A DNA stretch of 64,000 bases from Atrina japonica (taxonomy: Eukaryota > Mollusca > Bivalvia > Pterioida > Pinnidae): contig BROG01000469.1 of NCBI GenBank assembly GCA_030159075.1, forward strand, positions 102,501 through 166,500, written 5' to 3'. Both the position numbers and the translations under genes were made by a program. Positions 12,746-26,619 of the stretch are shown one piece after another (the stretch's first letter is position 1; every line of letters begins with the position of its first letter). Below the pieces are notes generated by a model. The model was given only the letters and a program-made list of their open reading frames with translations. It was not told the DNA's origin and made no database searches.

Positions 12746-14660
12746 ATAAATGAATTCAAATACGTATTCTATAATGATATCGGTGAGAGCCAATTCTCCT
12801 ATATTTTATGATGGTACTGCTAGAATTAAAATTATTTTTCAACTCTCAACATATAGCCGCAAACGGTTCCGAATCCAAACCAATTATACAGATTATAATG
12901 TTCTTTACTATAAACGGTTACATATATGTATTTCAAAATAATAAAAGTTTGTTTCGATCAATGAATAGAAATTAAATACACGAGTTCATATACTGAATGT
13001 TTAAAATTTTATTTATGAATAACCTTTGAAATCAACATCATAGAATGATTTAAAACAATCGAAGGTGTCAGTTTTACGTTACTATTATCTCAATCAGAAA
13101 AACACTAATCAAAATATATAACTAATAAATCAAGAAATATTCTGAATTATTAGTTTTTTAATGGATGGGACACTTTAAAATTAAATTCTATCAAAGGTTA
13201 ACTTGCCCATGTTTATAATTTTTTGGTATCAGTGGCTATGTTCGCAAGGGAGCAAACACATTCATATAACACGCCAAATCTCATAAATGCGTTTAATATA
13301 GTTTTCTCCAGTAACCTAGGCCTTTATTAAAACTAGGTAACACGCATTTATGTGATTTCGGTGTGTCATATATGCGTATTAGTGGAGAGTTCTCAGCGAT
13401 ATAATATGCATAAACAGGTAGAATGAGCGAGGAAAGGATATGTCTGAACACTCAACAATTAAATTGCCCTTTTATATGTGGTTTCCATCAAATTTTATAC
13501 CAAATTTCTTAACAAGGCATATGCCGATCAAAATCTTCGACACATTATTTTCATGCTTTCTGTTAATATCTCATACTTAAATATTCAAAATATATGGAAG
13601 GAATACAGATCGTACAATAACAAAAATAACATTCTGGCGTGTCTGACAAACTAAAAAATACAAACCTATTTAAAATAAGAAGTTATCTTAAAAATTGCTG
13701 TTCGGAAAATAAGTCTGTGTCAAGCAAATGAAATTATATATCAATACAGAAGTGATTATGTATTGATAATTATAAAAACATGATAAAAATTGCAAACGAT
13801 AGTCAATTTATGTACAATTTATTTTATCGCTGGGTAAACCGTGTTTAGATGAAATTCGGAAATTTTTAATTCAACTGTGCAGTTACACATGTCGGTATTG
13901 TAAGGTTCATTTGATGTGACAGGTAATGTACAACTGGGAGACATGGGTAATGCTAATGCACCGGTGTCATTGCAATGAGATTAAAGTAATGTGCAAGCAT
14001 TTGTGTGACTCAGTCAAAATTCAAATCTACTGGTCGTTGTTTTAGCCCACGTAATTGGTTTTATTTCTCAAATTTATTTTCAATTGAGTTAATAATTTCC
14101 GATTCGATGATCAATAGCCTGTTTCAAATGAATGCTACTGTGTTATTAATACTCCACCAAAAACCTGACAAACACTGATACATATCGTAAATGATACATA
14201 TATATTTGAAAGGTTAATTTGACGCACGCATAGGCAACCGATTTAAAATTAATATATACCATAACAAATTAACTCCTTAGAACTTGAAGAATTGCATATG
14301 AACATCTTTTTATTCAAAACATTGGCAGGAGAATTCAAATCTTAAGTGTTCTGCACTATCTATTAAGAACCCAAATATTAATTTTAAAGATCTTTAGTGT
14401 TCTGATCTTAAGAGATTTTAAGTTTTATACAAATAATTAAAATAAAGTTGACTCTCATGTACTTAAACAATATTAGAAAAATAGATAGGAAAAAAATAAT
14501 CGTTTGATGCTATACTGAAATAAATAGAGAGTGTCACTTAGAAAATTACACTTACAATTTTACAATTATGTTCACTTTGTATATACTTTATACTTCAGTA
14601 TCTATTGTTCTAGTATCCACATCCGTTTTATAGGGAGATCGAATGGTATGATACCTGATC
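12746..14660. other. no gene recognised
   Basis: AT-rich DNA without recognisable coding or repeat structure. Confidence 0.55.
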
Positions 14661-14664
14661 CCAT

Positions 14665-14765
14665 CACTAGATTTTCAGAGGTCCGTGTTTGTCTAATGTT
14701 CACCAAATTTGTACATTATCTCCTGGGCATCTGCAAGATTAATTCTTCGGCATCTGTAATTGATG
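14665..14765 (+). repeat. degenerate Penelope-like 3' tail fragment
   Basis: CAGAGGTCCGTGTTTGTCTA, ATTCACCAAATTTG-like and CTGGGCATCTGCAAGATTAA match a tail subfamily also seen at 31,640 and 39,800 (TCTAAT-TTCACCA version). Confidence 0.55.
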
Positions 14766-17249
14766 GTCAGTCAGATTAAGTTAGATACATACATGCAATG
14801 TATTTAATCTAAGTTTGTGGAATATGACAGATTGCAAATAAGTATGATCTATCGCTTAAGCTGTCTGTTTCCGAGACACATTTTTTCGACGGTACTAGTA
14901 CACATATTAACATTTTGTTTGCAATTTCTTCAATAGACAGAATTGTGATTAATTGAGTATACAAAATGTGAACTGAGGCACTCATACCGTCTTTGAACTA
15001 CTCTAAACTCTCCAATTCATTTGCATGATTTGGGAACAATAAATCATCATTTGATGTTGCCTGCACTTGTTGATTTCATGGTTGATACATGTGATATGTA
15101 AAATGTGTCCATGTAGCTGTCTGCTCGATATAAATCTAAATATGATTGAGTATCAATGTAAAATGAAAGTACCCATGATACCTCACTGAGATGGCCTCTA
15201 GAAAATGTCACACAAAAATGAATTCAACCAAAGTAGAAATTCATAGCAAGACAAAAGGGGAATTTGTTTGTGTCAAATAAAGGAGATTTATTTTCAAGTA
15301 TTTTACAAAAACCGCTGTGTTTGACAGAACAATTTTACATGTAATCTATGATGTGTGTATTGACAAAGGACACCAGGTCATCATCGAGCTGTGGAATAGG
15401 CTTCCGCAAGTTTGATTGGAAAATCTTTCTATTTTATTATTTCTCTATTATTTTAACACTATTAACATCGATGTATTATAAAAAGTACTTCATATTTGAT
15501 ATCAAACCTCCTTCATTTTGCTGAAGATAGAAATAACTTCATTTACATTTTGTACACACGGGTTCCAGAATAACAACTGGAACAAGGTATTCAAGAATGG
15601 CTTTTATAAAATAAAACCGATGTGGGAGTTTGTAGTATGATTAATCAGCTCCCAGGTCTCAAATCTCATCTATGCTTTGAATACATATCAATCTGTTGAT
15701 GAAAAGTAATGCGAATGGAAAATAGCTATTAATTATCTAATCAAAATTTGGTATGCTTGATTTAAGGTTAACAATATCTTTTTTATAATTATAACATTGT
15801 ATTCTTATACATCGACTGTACAGTTAATAAAGAGATAAAGAGATAGACTTGGTTTTAAGGTAAATAGTCATTCATTTTGCGTCGTACAAATGCAATCAGG
15901 TCGTGTTTATTTTTGTCTTACACGACTGAAAGGGATATGGATTCATAGGCGGGATACTTTATTTCAATTGAATACGTACAGATTAAGGATTCAGTACTTA
16001 GGCTCGTGATTTGTTTTACTACAGAATACTTTTACAATCTGGCACCCTTTCATACAATTTGGAAAAGACGGACACATATTTCCTAATGTGATGATGGTTA
16101 ATGATATAGTCTGCATTTCTGCTACATTTTACGATGCACGTATTGCGTCTTAAGTACGAGTCTTTGAATAATTCAGATGAAAAGTTAGGAAACGTCGGTA
16201 TAATTGCGTGATTCGACCCATGTTTTGCCATTAAAAAGACAAATTATGCAATAAGCAGTTAAAATGGAGCAATGTACCTCTTCCAACAGATCCCATCTTC
16301 AGAAATTATGACACCCTATAAACCTGAAAATATTCTTGATACCAACAACTGGAGTAATGAGAAGAAGAACTCTATCATATCTAGAGAGCATTTTCAAAGA
16401 GAGAATAATTTGGTACTTACGGCTGTAATTAGCAGTGCTGAAACTACGTAAAAGAAGTGAAGCAATTGAACTCCTTTCTTTCAGGTGTCTTATAATTGCC
16501 AACACATTTCAGTACATATATAACCTATTGTCTAATGAAAGTTAACCAGGTAGTTTATCCTTGTGTTATTATTATGTGGTTATTTGTACCCATTAGTATT
16601 TTCATCTTTAAACTCAACAGTTATACAGATTTAGATCCTTGTAGAGTCCAAACCGTTGAAAATTTTGCTACATTTTAAAGAGATCGTTTAAGTACACGAT
16701 AAAAATTCCAGGATATGTGTGGTTCAAGTTTTTGCTGCAACACAAAAATAGAAATGTGTAGCTGTGTTGTTGAGATATGCTCATGCCTGTTTGATATGCC
16801 TATATATCACTGAATTAATGTTACAGAGCATTCAGAAAAAAGAAATAAACATCTTGAAAACTAGTTTAGAAACATTTAAATAGACCACATCAGCTTTATC
16901 TTATTTCACGTATCCACCTGTTGAAAAATCAATCTTACAAGTCATACAGTTTCATCAAGTTACTTTCAGATTAAATAGAATTAGAATGCAAGGCAAATAA
17001 GAATCTTATGAATTATGTTTTTATCATACACTTCATCTGTATTTATCACCCAGAACTGTAAACTACGTAAAACATATCATTGTCAAATGCAGCTATGTAT
17101 TAAGTAAAAGTATAGCCTATAACCTAAATTACGCGATAACATAAGATGAACTTACACAGACTGATGGTGAATAAACGGTTTGCTATACCTTGGTGTAAAC
17201 GTGAACAAAATAAATGTAAAAAAAAAAACATAAACAAGTAATGTGACTT
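14766..17249. other. no gene recognised
   Basis: AT-rich DNA. Minus open frames at 16,019-16,231 and 16,299-16,505 show no domain I recognise. Confidence 0.55.
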
Positions 17250-17510
17250 AAAGACTTAAATGGGGCATTAGCTCTGTTTACAAAAATATTTTTCGATTTA
17301 TTTTTACTGTCACCACTTGTAATTGATGTACAACAACAGAAAAAAGCTATACACAGGCATAAATAATCTTTATTTATTTTGTGAAAATAAGGCCAGGTGT
17401 AGTATACAAATATACAAATAGTAAGGTCGAGCTAATCAATTGCAGTGAAAAAGTACCAAAGCAATTTTCACAAAATATATAGGAGTATCATAATTTTTAT
17501 GTCTGTTTAT
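17250..17510. repeat. dispersed repeat with inverted arms, copy 1
   Basis: Opens with AAATGGGGCATTAGCTCTGT. The block CACAGGCATAAATAATC ... TTTTGTGAAAATAAGG recurs in inverted form at 17,460-17,505 (CAATTTTCACAAAATATAT). The same family is present at 52,015-52,205. Confidence 0.6.
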
Positions 17511-18597
17511 ATCAATCTAAATAGTAAAGAAGTAGAAACATATTTTGGAACAAACACAGCTAATGCTTCTTTAAAGAGATAAATATGATGTGATATGATT
17601 TGTTGCATACCAGGCAATGGTTCTAACTGTCTATACTAAGAAAATACATGCAATAATAACATAAGCTAATCCATGTCAATATTGAATATGCGCCACATTA
17701 TTATACATTTACGTAATGGCTATGAGGAAGTAGCAAACCTGTTGTTCCCCGATACACTAACTATTTCCGACCCGAAACAAGGATATAGATGGAATCGAGG
17801 GAGACAACAAACTTGATAGTGTCCGAATAGCCGGTAAATAAGCGTTTTATTATACAGAATTCATAACCTATTCTCTGTCGTCCGATATTTTTTTATAATT
17901 CGACATCTGGGAGTAATACAAGTCTGCATTCCACAGCAGTGTCCATGTCTCATCTATTAAACAATCATTCAAAAGTCTCGGGGTCAAGTCAATTACCGTA
18001 AATCTTCCGATGAAAACACAGCCTACGAGAAAACGTTCACGACCAGTTAATAGTTTATTAAAAATTAAGCTGTCAATATACCTTTTTCAGATAACTCCGT
18101 AAAAGTAGTAAATTTATTCACCTGTAACTTTATAAAGAAAATCACACCCTTGGTTGTCATTTATTCCGATAATCATATGCCAACACCTGAAATTATTCAT
18201 AATTATTGAAATGTTGACATGCATAATAAAATACCATGAAACTAAAAACCCAAACGTCGTTTAAAAATCATCAACAGATCTGGGTGTTCATTTCTTGCAA
18301 GAAAGCCTTTTGCTTTTTATTTCTTTATTGGATTTTCTAGAAAAGCGTAATATCTAGCAGAAGGTGTAAATACTTTTGACCCTTGACCTTCTTGTGGAAC
18401 ATATTATAATGACGAGCAAAGGAAATATGTGAACTTTTTACGCTTTTTATTCTTTTATATGAGTGCAATATATTAATCGATTATTTCATATAAAACGATC
18501 TCATTCAAAAACAATAAATCCTATAATTCGAATTCATATAAATTAAAATATACCTACTTTCTGTATCAACCTTACAACAGTTATCATCAAAATTATC

Positions 18598-18674
<77 letters not shown>

Positions 18675-19539
18675 CTTTTCCGAATCAATTATATCGATCT
18701 CAATGTTAGAAAATCAAAGCATTTAACCTATCTTCTTTTATCTCCGAATTTTCACCATGCTGTTAACATTTGCAAACCATTCATCAACTATACAAAGGTA
18801 ACTTAATAGTTCTTAAAGGGTTCTCTAAAATAGATCCAAGAAACCATCTTGTCCAAAGCTTCAACAAAAATAACTAATAATACAACAATTCCCATTCGAT
18901 TGATTTCCGCCAACATGAAATAAATTACTTTTGACAAAAAAGAAACAGACTTATCACGACAGCGTCATACTGTTTTGTTTATTTATTCCAAGACGGCTTT
19001 GCTGGTCGGTACGTTTGAAGCATCAGTATTTATATATATTGCAGACGTGTAACAAAAATAGTGGCAGAGACTTGTTGGCATTCAAAATACGAAGAAATCA
19101 GTATGGTACACATTGATACTTTTGTCTTTATAATTATACAACAATATTTGCAACAGTGATTGCTGAAATGAATTTGTATCGTTGTTTTAGATACTCATAT
19201 CAGCCGTAAAATTAAACTAGCGAGCTGTAAATAGACAAACCAACAACAGCTTGACCCTTTCTGACTTTACAAACGCAAAGTATTTGGTAATCAGAATTCG
19301 ATTAATAACACTGAGATAAATAAAGGATAACGACGAATTGTCACTATTTCATTGACCATCAAGACTACGAAGCATATATGTCATTATATAGTCCCTAAAT
19401 AAATAAGAAATGTATAATAATAAATAATGAGCAAACTGTGAAAATCCAGAGATCGAGGACAAGAAAAAAAGAAAGAACACCTGTTGACCTGTTATACCCA
19501 CTGAGACTTTGATTGTTGTTTAACTCCGAGACAGTTTAG
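17511..19539. other. no gene recognised; contains an ATT tract
   Basis: Only an (ATT)n tract at 18,599-18,674 is evident. The rest is AT-rich without coding signal. Confidence 0.55.
18599..18674. repeat. (ATT)n microsatellite
   Basis: Perfect trinucleotide repeat of about 25 units. Confidence 0.97.
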
Positions 19540-19815
19540 GAATATAAAATCTCAGATACTAAAGTATAAATCTTAAGGTTTTCTATGATACAAATACAAA
19601 TCTGGTGATATTGGAGAAACACGGACCTCTGCAAATCCAGAGGTAGGATTACGTGCTATGGAGGAATAAGCATCACCTGCTGACAGTCAAATTCAAATAA
19701 AATTCAAAAGTAATCCTTGTAACAATTGTTACAGACAACTCAACAGTCGCTATGGAACAGGTAATTCAATATTTCATTTAGTTACGCAGAGTAATTGCAA
19801 ACAAGACCATAATAT
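19540..19815 (-). repeat. Penelope-like 3' tail
   Basis: CTCAGATACTAAAGTATAAA, ACACGGACCTCTGCAAATCC, AGAGGTAGGATTACGTGC and AACAATTGTTACAGACAACTC occur in order. It abuts the palindrome-rich MITE that follows. Confidence 0.7.
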
Positions 19816-19837
19816 ATATGATAATTCGAGACTTCAG

Positions 19838-20183
19838 ACCTAGCTTTTCTCCAGTTAAATCTAGATTATCTCAGTTACCAATATTAATTGGAGAAAAACT
19901 AGGTTGAACTGAGAAAAACTCAGTTTAATTGCGCCAAAAGCACAAAAATGAGTTAAACTTATTTTTTAACTGAGAAAAACTAGGTTTAACTGCGCCACAA
20001 TCACATTAATGATATTTTGGCGCAGTTATTCCTAGTTTTTCTCAGTTAAACCTATTTTTAGGCCAGTTAATTTGGGTTACGAGAAAAATTGGGATTAACT
20101 GGAGAAAAAATAGGTTTAATTCGTAACCCACATTGACTGGATAAAAATTAGATTTAACTCATTAATGTGATTTTGGCGTGCCA
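19838..20183. mobile_element. palindrome-rich MITE, one terminus preserved
   Basis: Alternating GTTTAACTGAGAAAAACTAG and its complement, with GCGCC AAA spacers. The right end is ATTAATGTGATTTTGGCG followed by TGCCA, as in the other copies, then TA. The left terminal repeat is not recognisable. Confidence 0.7.
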
Positions 20184-23100
20184 TAACAAACCATTTACAA
20201 TTTACATGTGACAAGCTCACGTGGTATGTCTAGATACTTAAATGTTGTTCAGCATTTGGACTCAAAAGGGAAAAACAAGAATATCATACAGAATTCCAAT
20301 AAACCTAACATTGGAATAAAATGAAATACCTTATAGAAGTGTTTTACAAATTTAAAAATACGTTTTATTGTTTAATTTGAAATAAGTTAGAAATGATCAA
20401 TGTAATTGATACATATTTGATTTTGGAATCCGAACACTAATTTTGTCTCGCTACAGATCACTTCTGCTGTCAACGGAAATACATTTTTTTCTTTTTACCT
20501 TTGATTTGCGTTTGGCAAATTAACGATATAAATACATACCCATTAGAAACTTCTAAATATAAATGGTAATTGTACATTTCCGAAAGAAGCACTTAATCAT
20601 TTAGTTCGTTTCATACGCACCTGCTTATTTTTAAAATTATTGCATCGCCCTCCATAAGATAAATAGAAATAATTCGAAAAACATTTAATGAATCATTTGC
20701 TGTATATTGACATTCAACTTTGAACATACATGTTGATTGAACAGTCCTTCAATGAAATAGTCATCTATTACTAATTGGTATTCATAAAATGACGAACCAA
20801 TTAAAGAATATCTTTAAAGTACATAAATTAAAATTTCTGCGAAATTGAACAATGCGAATTAGCATTGTAAGATTCAGACGCCTGGTTATTGTGGCAGTTT
20901 TGTTGTATGCGGTGTTAAACTATTAATAACAGATGTAGTTACAGTACTCTCTGAGAAATTCACGGCACATTAAAAATTTTTATCTATTCATGTTTGGTGA
21001 ATATAATCAATCTACCTATTTCTGTAAGGTGAAATGTTAAAATAATAAAAGAATGTTGGCAATCCTTTTAAATGTAAAATCGGTAATTTGTAAAATATGA
21101 ACTGATTTATGTCATAAACCCGTCATGTACGAATTGGCGTTTTGTACAATTTTGTAATTATGTTTAACTAGTTACTCGTCCATCACATGATACATATCAC
21201 GCAATTATGTATTAATAATATTAAACAAAGTGTCATTGAACAAGATAAGTTATTAATATGAATGTTATGACACGAGTACGGACTTTCATATAGACGTTTT
21301 GTCCTGATATATTAAGGCGTTATCCTTAGTACAATGCATTAGCTCTTAAACCTCTCTGTTGCGCTCATTGAAAATATAGCAGGTGATAAAAAGTTCTCGT
21401 GACCTAGTCCCTGCACCTAAATATCGTTAAGTCTATCCTTTCAAAATGGTAAGTATCCAAAGTTTGAAAACATTTGAGTGGCTAGCTATTACATGAAATG
21501 TAAGGCTAAAATAACGAATTAAAAGATACATATCGTATTTTCAATTCCCTTCCACGTTATGCGAAACCAACTACTCAAAGGGTCTGAAACATTTCTTCCT
21601 AACCATACACCATCGATACATAATATCAATATCAAATGAATTCACTACTTCCATTAGATGCATGCATTATCTTGGAAAAGATAAACGTGTATGCAGTAAT
21701 GAAAACTAGAAAACACGAAAGTCTTCGATCAAAAATTATAGAGTATCTCTATCAGTTACCTATCTTGTTGTTGTTGTTTATTAATTGAAATACATACTAT
21801 CATTTGAGTACAAAGTTAAAAAACTCTCATAACACATTATAATATAGTATATATTCGTAATGTCGTCTTTGCATCGCTTTTAAGCAAAGCAGACAGGCAT
21901 TAGTAATCATTTTGGTTTAATACATAGCCTCATTTGCCAAAACGTTGCCTGCATATACAAAATAACTATTCAAAGAAAACGTAAACGATTTTTTTGTGAG
22001 TTATCGGAATTTATTATAAAATAGCACAGGTATGACAGCGCTAATGCTTGCATACCTTTTACTATTTGCAATGTGAACGTAACACAGTAACCTATAATAT
22101 AATTAGTTACACTTACTGTACGATAAACGAAATATAACTGAATGGTATTTGTGTTGAGGGGGAGGGTAATCTTAGACGGTTCACTGTCTTACAAGAAACG
22201 AATGACAGAATTGACGGACGCCAAGATCAATTGTGTCACGTGGATAAAACATAATCTAATGCGTGAAAGGAAATTTAATGATAAAATTGTTGTATGTTAT
22301 AATCAACTTTACTCTTTATCTAAGTATATACTTACCCTATCGATGTGTCATATTCTAAATCTGGACAATTGATGTATATATCCTTTAATCATATTAGTAG
22401 TTTCACTTTCAGTTAAACATCCTGGATTTTAAAATTGTGAAAATGCGAGACGAAATCGTCAGATCTAAATATCTATCGAAAATTTGAAAATCCTCGCGAA
22501 TCCAAAATAATTGTATCAAATCCGAATTACTATACTTGGAAACTTTTCCATCCTGACGTCTTGTTTTACTTTCTGTGAAAAAAAAATCGTACCGAGCGTT
22601 GCGCGCATTCAAATTATTTGCACATTCTTTTTTTACATTACCACCAAATATCTTGGCAGAAAAAGCAGTCTTTCACTCCAAATACACCTGCTGTTTCGAT
22701 CAGCAATTTGGGTGTAATCAAAGCCGACTTTTCAAAAGTATAACCTACAATCTTATCTGGAAAAGTAATGTTCAAAAGAGTAATGCATTTCAATTTGTGT
22801 TAGCGATATTGTGTTAGATTCATATGAAAGAAATTATTATTACGCACAGAAAGCGATAGTAGGCGATAACGAGTTTAAACTGAAACAAAAAGGATAGCTG
22901 TAGAGAGCTTCAAATTGAATTGCTCACTTCATTCTCCTAGGAGATAAATATTATACTAGCTTTCCCTACATTCATTACCTATTATCTATCAGAATAAGAA
23001 TGTCTGTTTTTCTTAGCAAATGTCATAGTTTGTCAATGTCAAAATATAATGAACATAAAATACACTCTGAAAGAGGAACAACTCGTTTAATCTAAGATGA

Positions 23101-23349
23101 AAGTTGTTCGATAACAGACGATGATCTCCCTTTAAAATACTATACATTCCTTTCTATGCTAAAATCCAAATATAGCGGCTTTGTTTTGAATGGCTGTATT
23201 TCACGATTTTCTGTACTTGTCTTTACTTAAATACAAATTGTTGTTTTTTGTCATGTGGTGATATGTATTGTTCTTCCTTATTCGTGAAAAATGTTCCTTA
23301 AATGTGGTCATTCATTTTTTTCTATTTTTGTTTAAATGTCCGTCATGTT
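20184..23349. other. no gene recognised
   Basis: 3.1 kb AT-rich. The short overlapping frames around 22,142-22,817 have no recognisable domain. Confidence 0.55.
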
Positions 23350-23694
23350 ACGGAAGATGTCATCGCTTGCGATGGTCAAGTAGTTGCGCGTTCGACTCCC
23401 AAGCGGGATGTCCGGGGTTCGAATCCCAGACCAGGTCATACCAAAGCCTTTTAGAATGGTAGTGACTATTCTTTCGCCATGTGCCTGGCATACTAAGTAA
23501 GTCATGAGTATTTCGGATGTGACTGAAAACCGAGGTCCTGTGTCGAGGAAGGCGCGGCATGTAGAAGAACTCTTACTGCATTGGCGTTAATCTATAGCAC
23601 AAGGCAAAATTTGTAGAACTTCGTCTTATGGTGGTGGCATTTCAGTATAAGTGAATGTTTTATGGGATATAAAACAACATTCATACAAACAAAC
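23350..23694 (+). mobile_element. tRNA-derived SINE, divergent copy
   Basis: tRNA-like head at about 23,365-23,435 with a B box GGTTCGAATCC at 23,416-23,426. Then a unique body with AAAACCGAGGTCCTGTGTC, shared with the SINE at 49,608-49,927, and a 3' end AAAACAAC ... CAAACAAAC. No clear target-site duplication, as expected for an old copy. Confidence 0.75.
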
Positions 23695-24601
23695 GAAGGG
23701 GTTGTTTGAAGGAGGTTCCCTTGTATCGTGGTAAAAGATTTTTTACTCTCACAGCAAGGTCAAGTTTGTTTGGTCATGTGAACTCAAGTGTGTACTAGTT
23801 ATGTGAAATTAAGGAAATAACTGGCAAAGTAGTTACGTGTTCATTAAACCTTATTTTCAAGAATACGACAACCATTTTAAGAAATGTGGTACCATTTTTT
23901 ATATATATTTATATAATTTAATATTTTTTTTAAAAAGATAATCCTGCCAATCTTGCAACATTTTTATCAAGAGTCTTTTGGAAAACATTGCTGCAATGAT
24001 TTGTCATTGATAATAGATATAAAAAAATTACGTCATGGTGGAGGATAAAAATAAAAAATTACCGTCATATTATGATAAAGGACTATATTATACAAATATA
24101 CATATATTATGAATAAATTGATTTTGTTTTGTAGCCTATTTCATTTTCGAAATTAACTCCTAATACTACTACCTTGTATATATTACTAATAATACGTTAA
24201 ACAACAACAAACAAAAAGACTAATAATACCAATTATTCTCTTGATGAAATTGAATATATCCATGATGTCCTTTCGTCCCTCGTATGTCCGCCTAATAATA
24301 TGTCCGATGAGACCCATGTTCGTCCGTCAATATCTACGGACATTTTCAATGAGTAAGTTTATGTGAAACACATATCACATCTATATTGTTAGATTAAAAA
24401 GATTATACGCGCAACTGTTGCAGACTATTATTAGAATTATTTCCTTTCTGAAACACTTGAGAGTACCTTCAAGTCATCAACGGACATGTTTTCTACACCT
24501 AATTCGGGATTGTAGCATGGTCATAAACAATGTCTTTAACTTCATTCGAAACCTGCTCACGGTTTTGCTGCCTAATATCTGTAATTCCGTTACCCTAATA
24601 A
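23695..24601. other. no gene recognised
   Basis: AT-rich DNA with no coding or repeat signal that I can identify. Confidence 0.5.
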
Positions 24602-24839
<238 letters not shown>

Positions 24840-25034
24840 ATATGAATTAAGATACGATATGCAAAGATACACCGCATGCGCATATGTTCAAACATTCCTT
24901 TGATGTTTCTTGAATTTCTTTCAAAAAATTATTATCTAGTAATTGTGCATCTTCTATCAAATTACCCAAAAGAATATTCCCTTATTTGGTGTATCTATCA
25001 CCAAATGTAGATAATCTGTTAAAAATATAAAAAT

Positions 25035-26190
25035 ATCAGATACCAAAGTAAATTTTTTTAGGATGTCCAGGATATGCATACAAATCTGATAAAAATGGAC
25101 AAACACGGACCTTTGGAAACCAAGAGGTGGGATCAGGTGCCATGGAGAAGTAAACACCCCTTGTCGACTGGTAACACCCGCCGTAAGTCCACAGTCAAAT
25201 CCACATGAAATTCGTGAGGAACGAATCCTTGTCACAATTGGTGCAGACGTCTCAACAACTGCCAACGAAAAGGCAACTCAATATTTTACTTAATGAAACA
25301 GAGTAACCGCAAATAAGATTATTATGCCGACCGTAAAATTTGCGGAACGTTGACATTTAACGCGGTTTTCGATATCCCTGTGTCAATAATTTGTCGGTGA
25401 GTAGTTTACATCTGTATATGAAATTTTCTTAATTATGTTGATCACGCGCTGGCATATCGGATCTTTTGTGAAATATAAACTCTATATGCGGGTGACTGTG
25501 GGATATTACTACTTAAATGTGGAAAATTGACGATTAGAAAGTCGAAATCGTCGCGTTTGTCGAATAAATTAGTTGCCAATCTCCAGTCTTTGTCTATGGT
25601 AAGTAAAATGTCTAAGTATGCAACGTGTGTGCTTGATTCTGTTGTATATTTAATTTCTAGTTCGCTGAGATATATCGCATTAATATATGTTTGAAAATTG
25701 TCATTATTAATTGACAAAACGTCGTCGATATATCTAAATGTCAAATAAATGGACACCGCTAGCTTTTTCTTCTTTTGACTCAGCAGTTTCTGAATGAATT
25801 CTTCTTCGTATGAATAAAGGAACAGGTCGGCCAAAAAAGGGGCACAATTTGTTATCATAGGGATGCCGAAATTGTGTTGAAAGACAACATCTCTGAACAT
25901 TACAAATATATTGTCTATTCGAAATTCCGGCATATTTTTATATCAACTTCGGCGTATTTATGTGTAGAATCAGAGTGGTGTTGGACAAAATAAGTATCAT
26001 GATAACCAGTCACTAGATATCTTAATTTTTGGGTAACAACTTTAGTGACAAAAGAGTTGTCTACAATACTAAAATGCCCCTAAAGAGTAAAGAGTAGAGA
26101 AGTCGTATGTTTTGATACTATGAATTTGAGAAAAAATGTGTGTCTTCATATTTTCTAAAAGCTCTTTAGAATTTTTAAGTACCCAAATTT
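25035..26190 (-). pseudogene. Penelope-like RT remnant with 3' tail
   Basis: RT from about 26,190 (VLKNSKELLEN-like) through IHSIKTYDFSTLYS near 26,110, FRIDNIFVMF and a mutated GIPMITNCAPFLADL near 25,850, an intact YIDDVLSINND near 25,700, to YDKRDDFDFLIVNFPHLSS. Open over 163 codons at 25,442-25,933 but frameshifted on both sides. The tail continues to 25,035 (CAGATACCAAAGTA). This copy keeps both catalytic aspartates but is truncated and broken. Confidence 0.78.
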
Positions 26191-26364
26191 CATTCGCATT
26201 CTATATAAACCTATAATAATATGTAAAAAAAAAATTATTATATGTCGCTTCCAAACACAATGTCAAGGTTTATTTGACTATTGGTATATCTATTTTGTCG
26301 TATTGTAATGGACTTTGAGTTTCAATTATCCATTTTACTTCATTGTCATTGTCTGATACACATT

Positions 26365-26590
26365 CGATGACGAGGCGCAGAGTAACCTTTTGATTATCAT
26401 ACTTATGATTCTACTTACGTTTCCGTTATGACAAGCTACAAGGGGGAAACGTTGTATTCCTCACTGGATACTTTCGTATGTATGGTGACAAGAAGGAACG
26501 ATTACTCTAGTCAATGGAATTGTTATGTATGCTGTATTACCTATAAATTTAAATTTAAAATTATTCAGGTCAATAGAGGGTTCGCTGTTG
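26365..26590. repeat. dispersed repeat family R1, copy 1
   Basis: Shares GCAGAGTAACCTTTTGATTA, TGATTCTACTYAC, GTTATGACAA, GTGACAAGAAGGAAYGATTA and CAGGTCAA with 38,655-38,885 in the same orientation. Function unknown. Confidence 0.65.
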
Positions 26591-26619
26591 TGTCTTTCAG
26601 TGTTCAGTTCTTTCATTTT

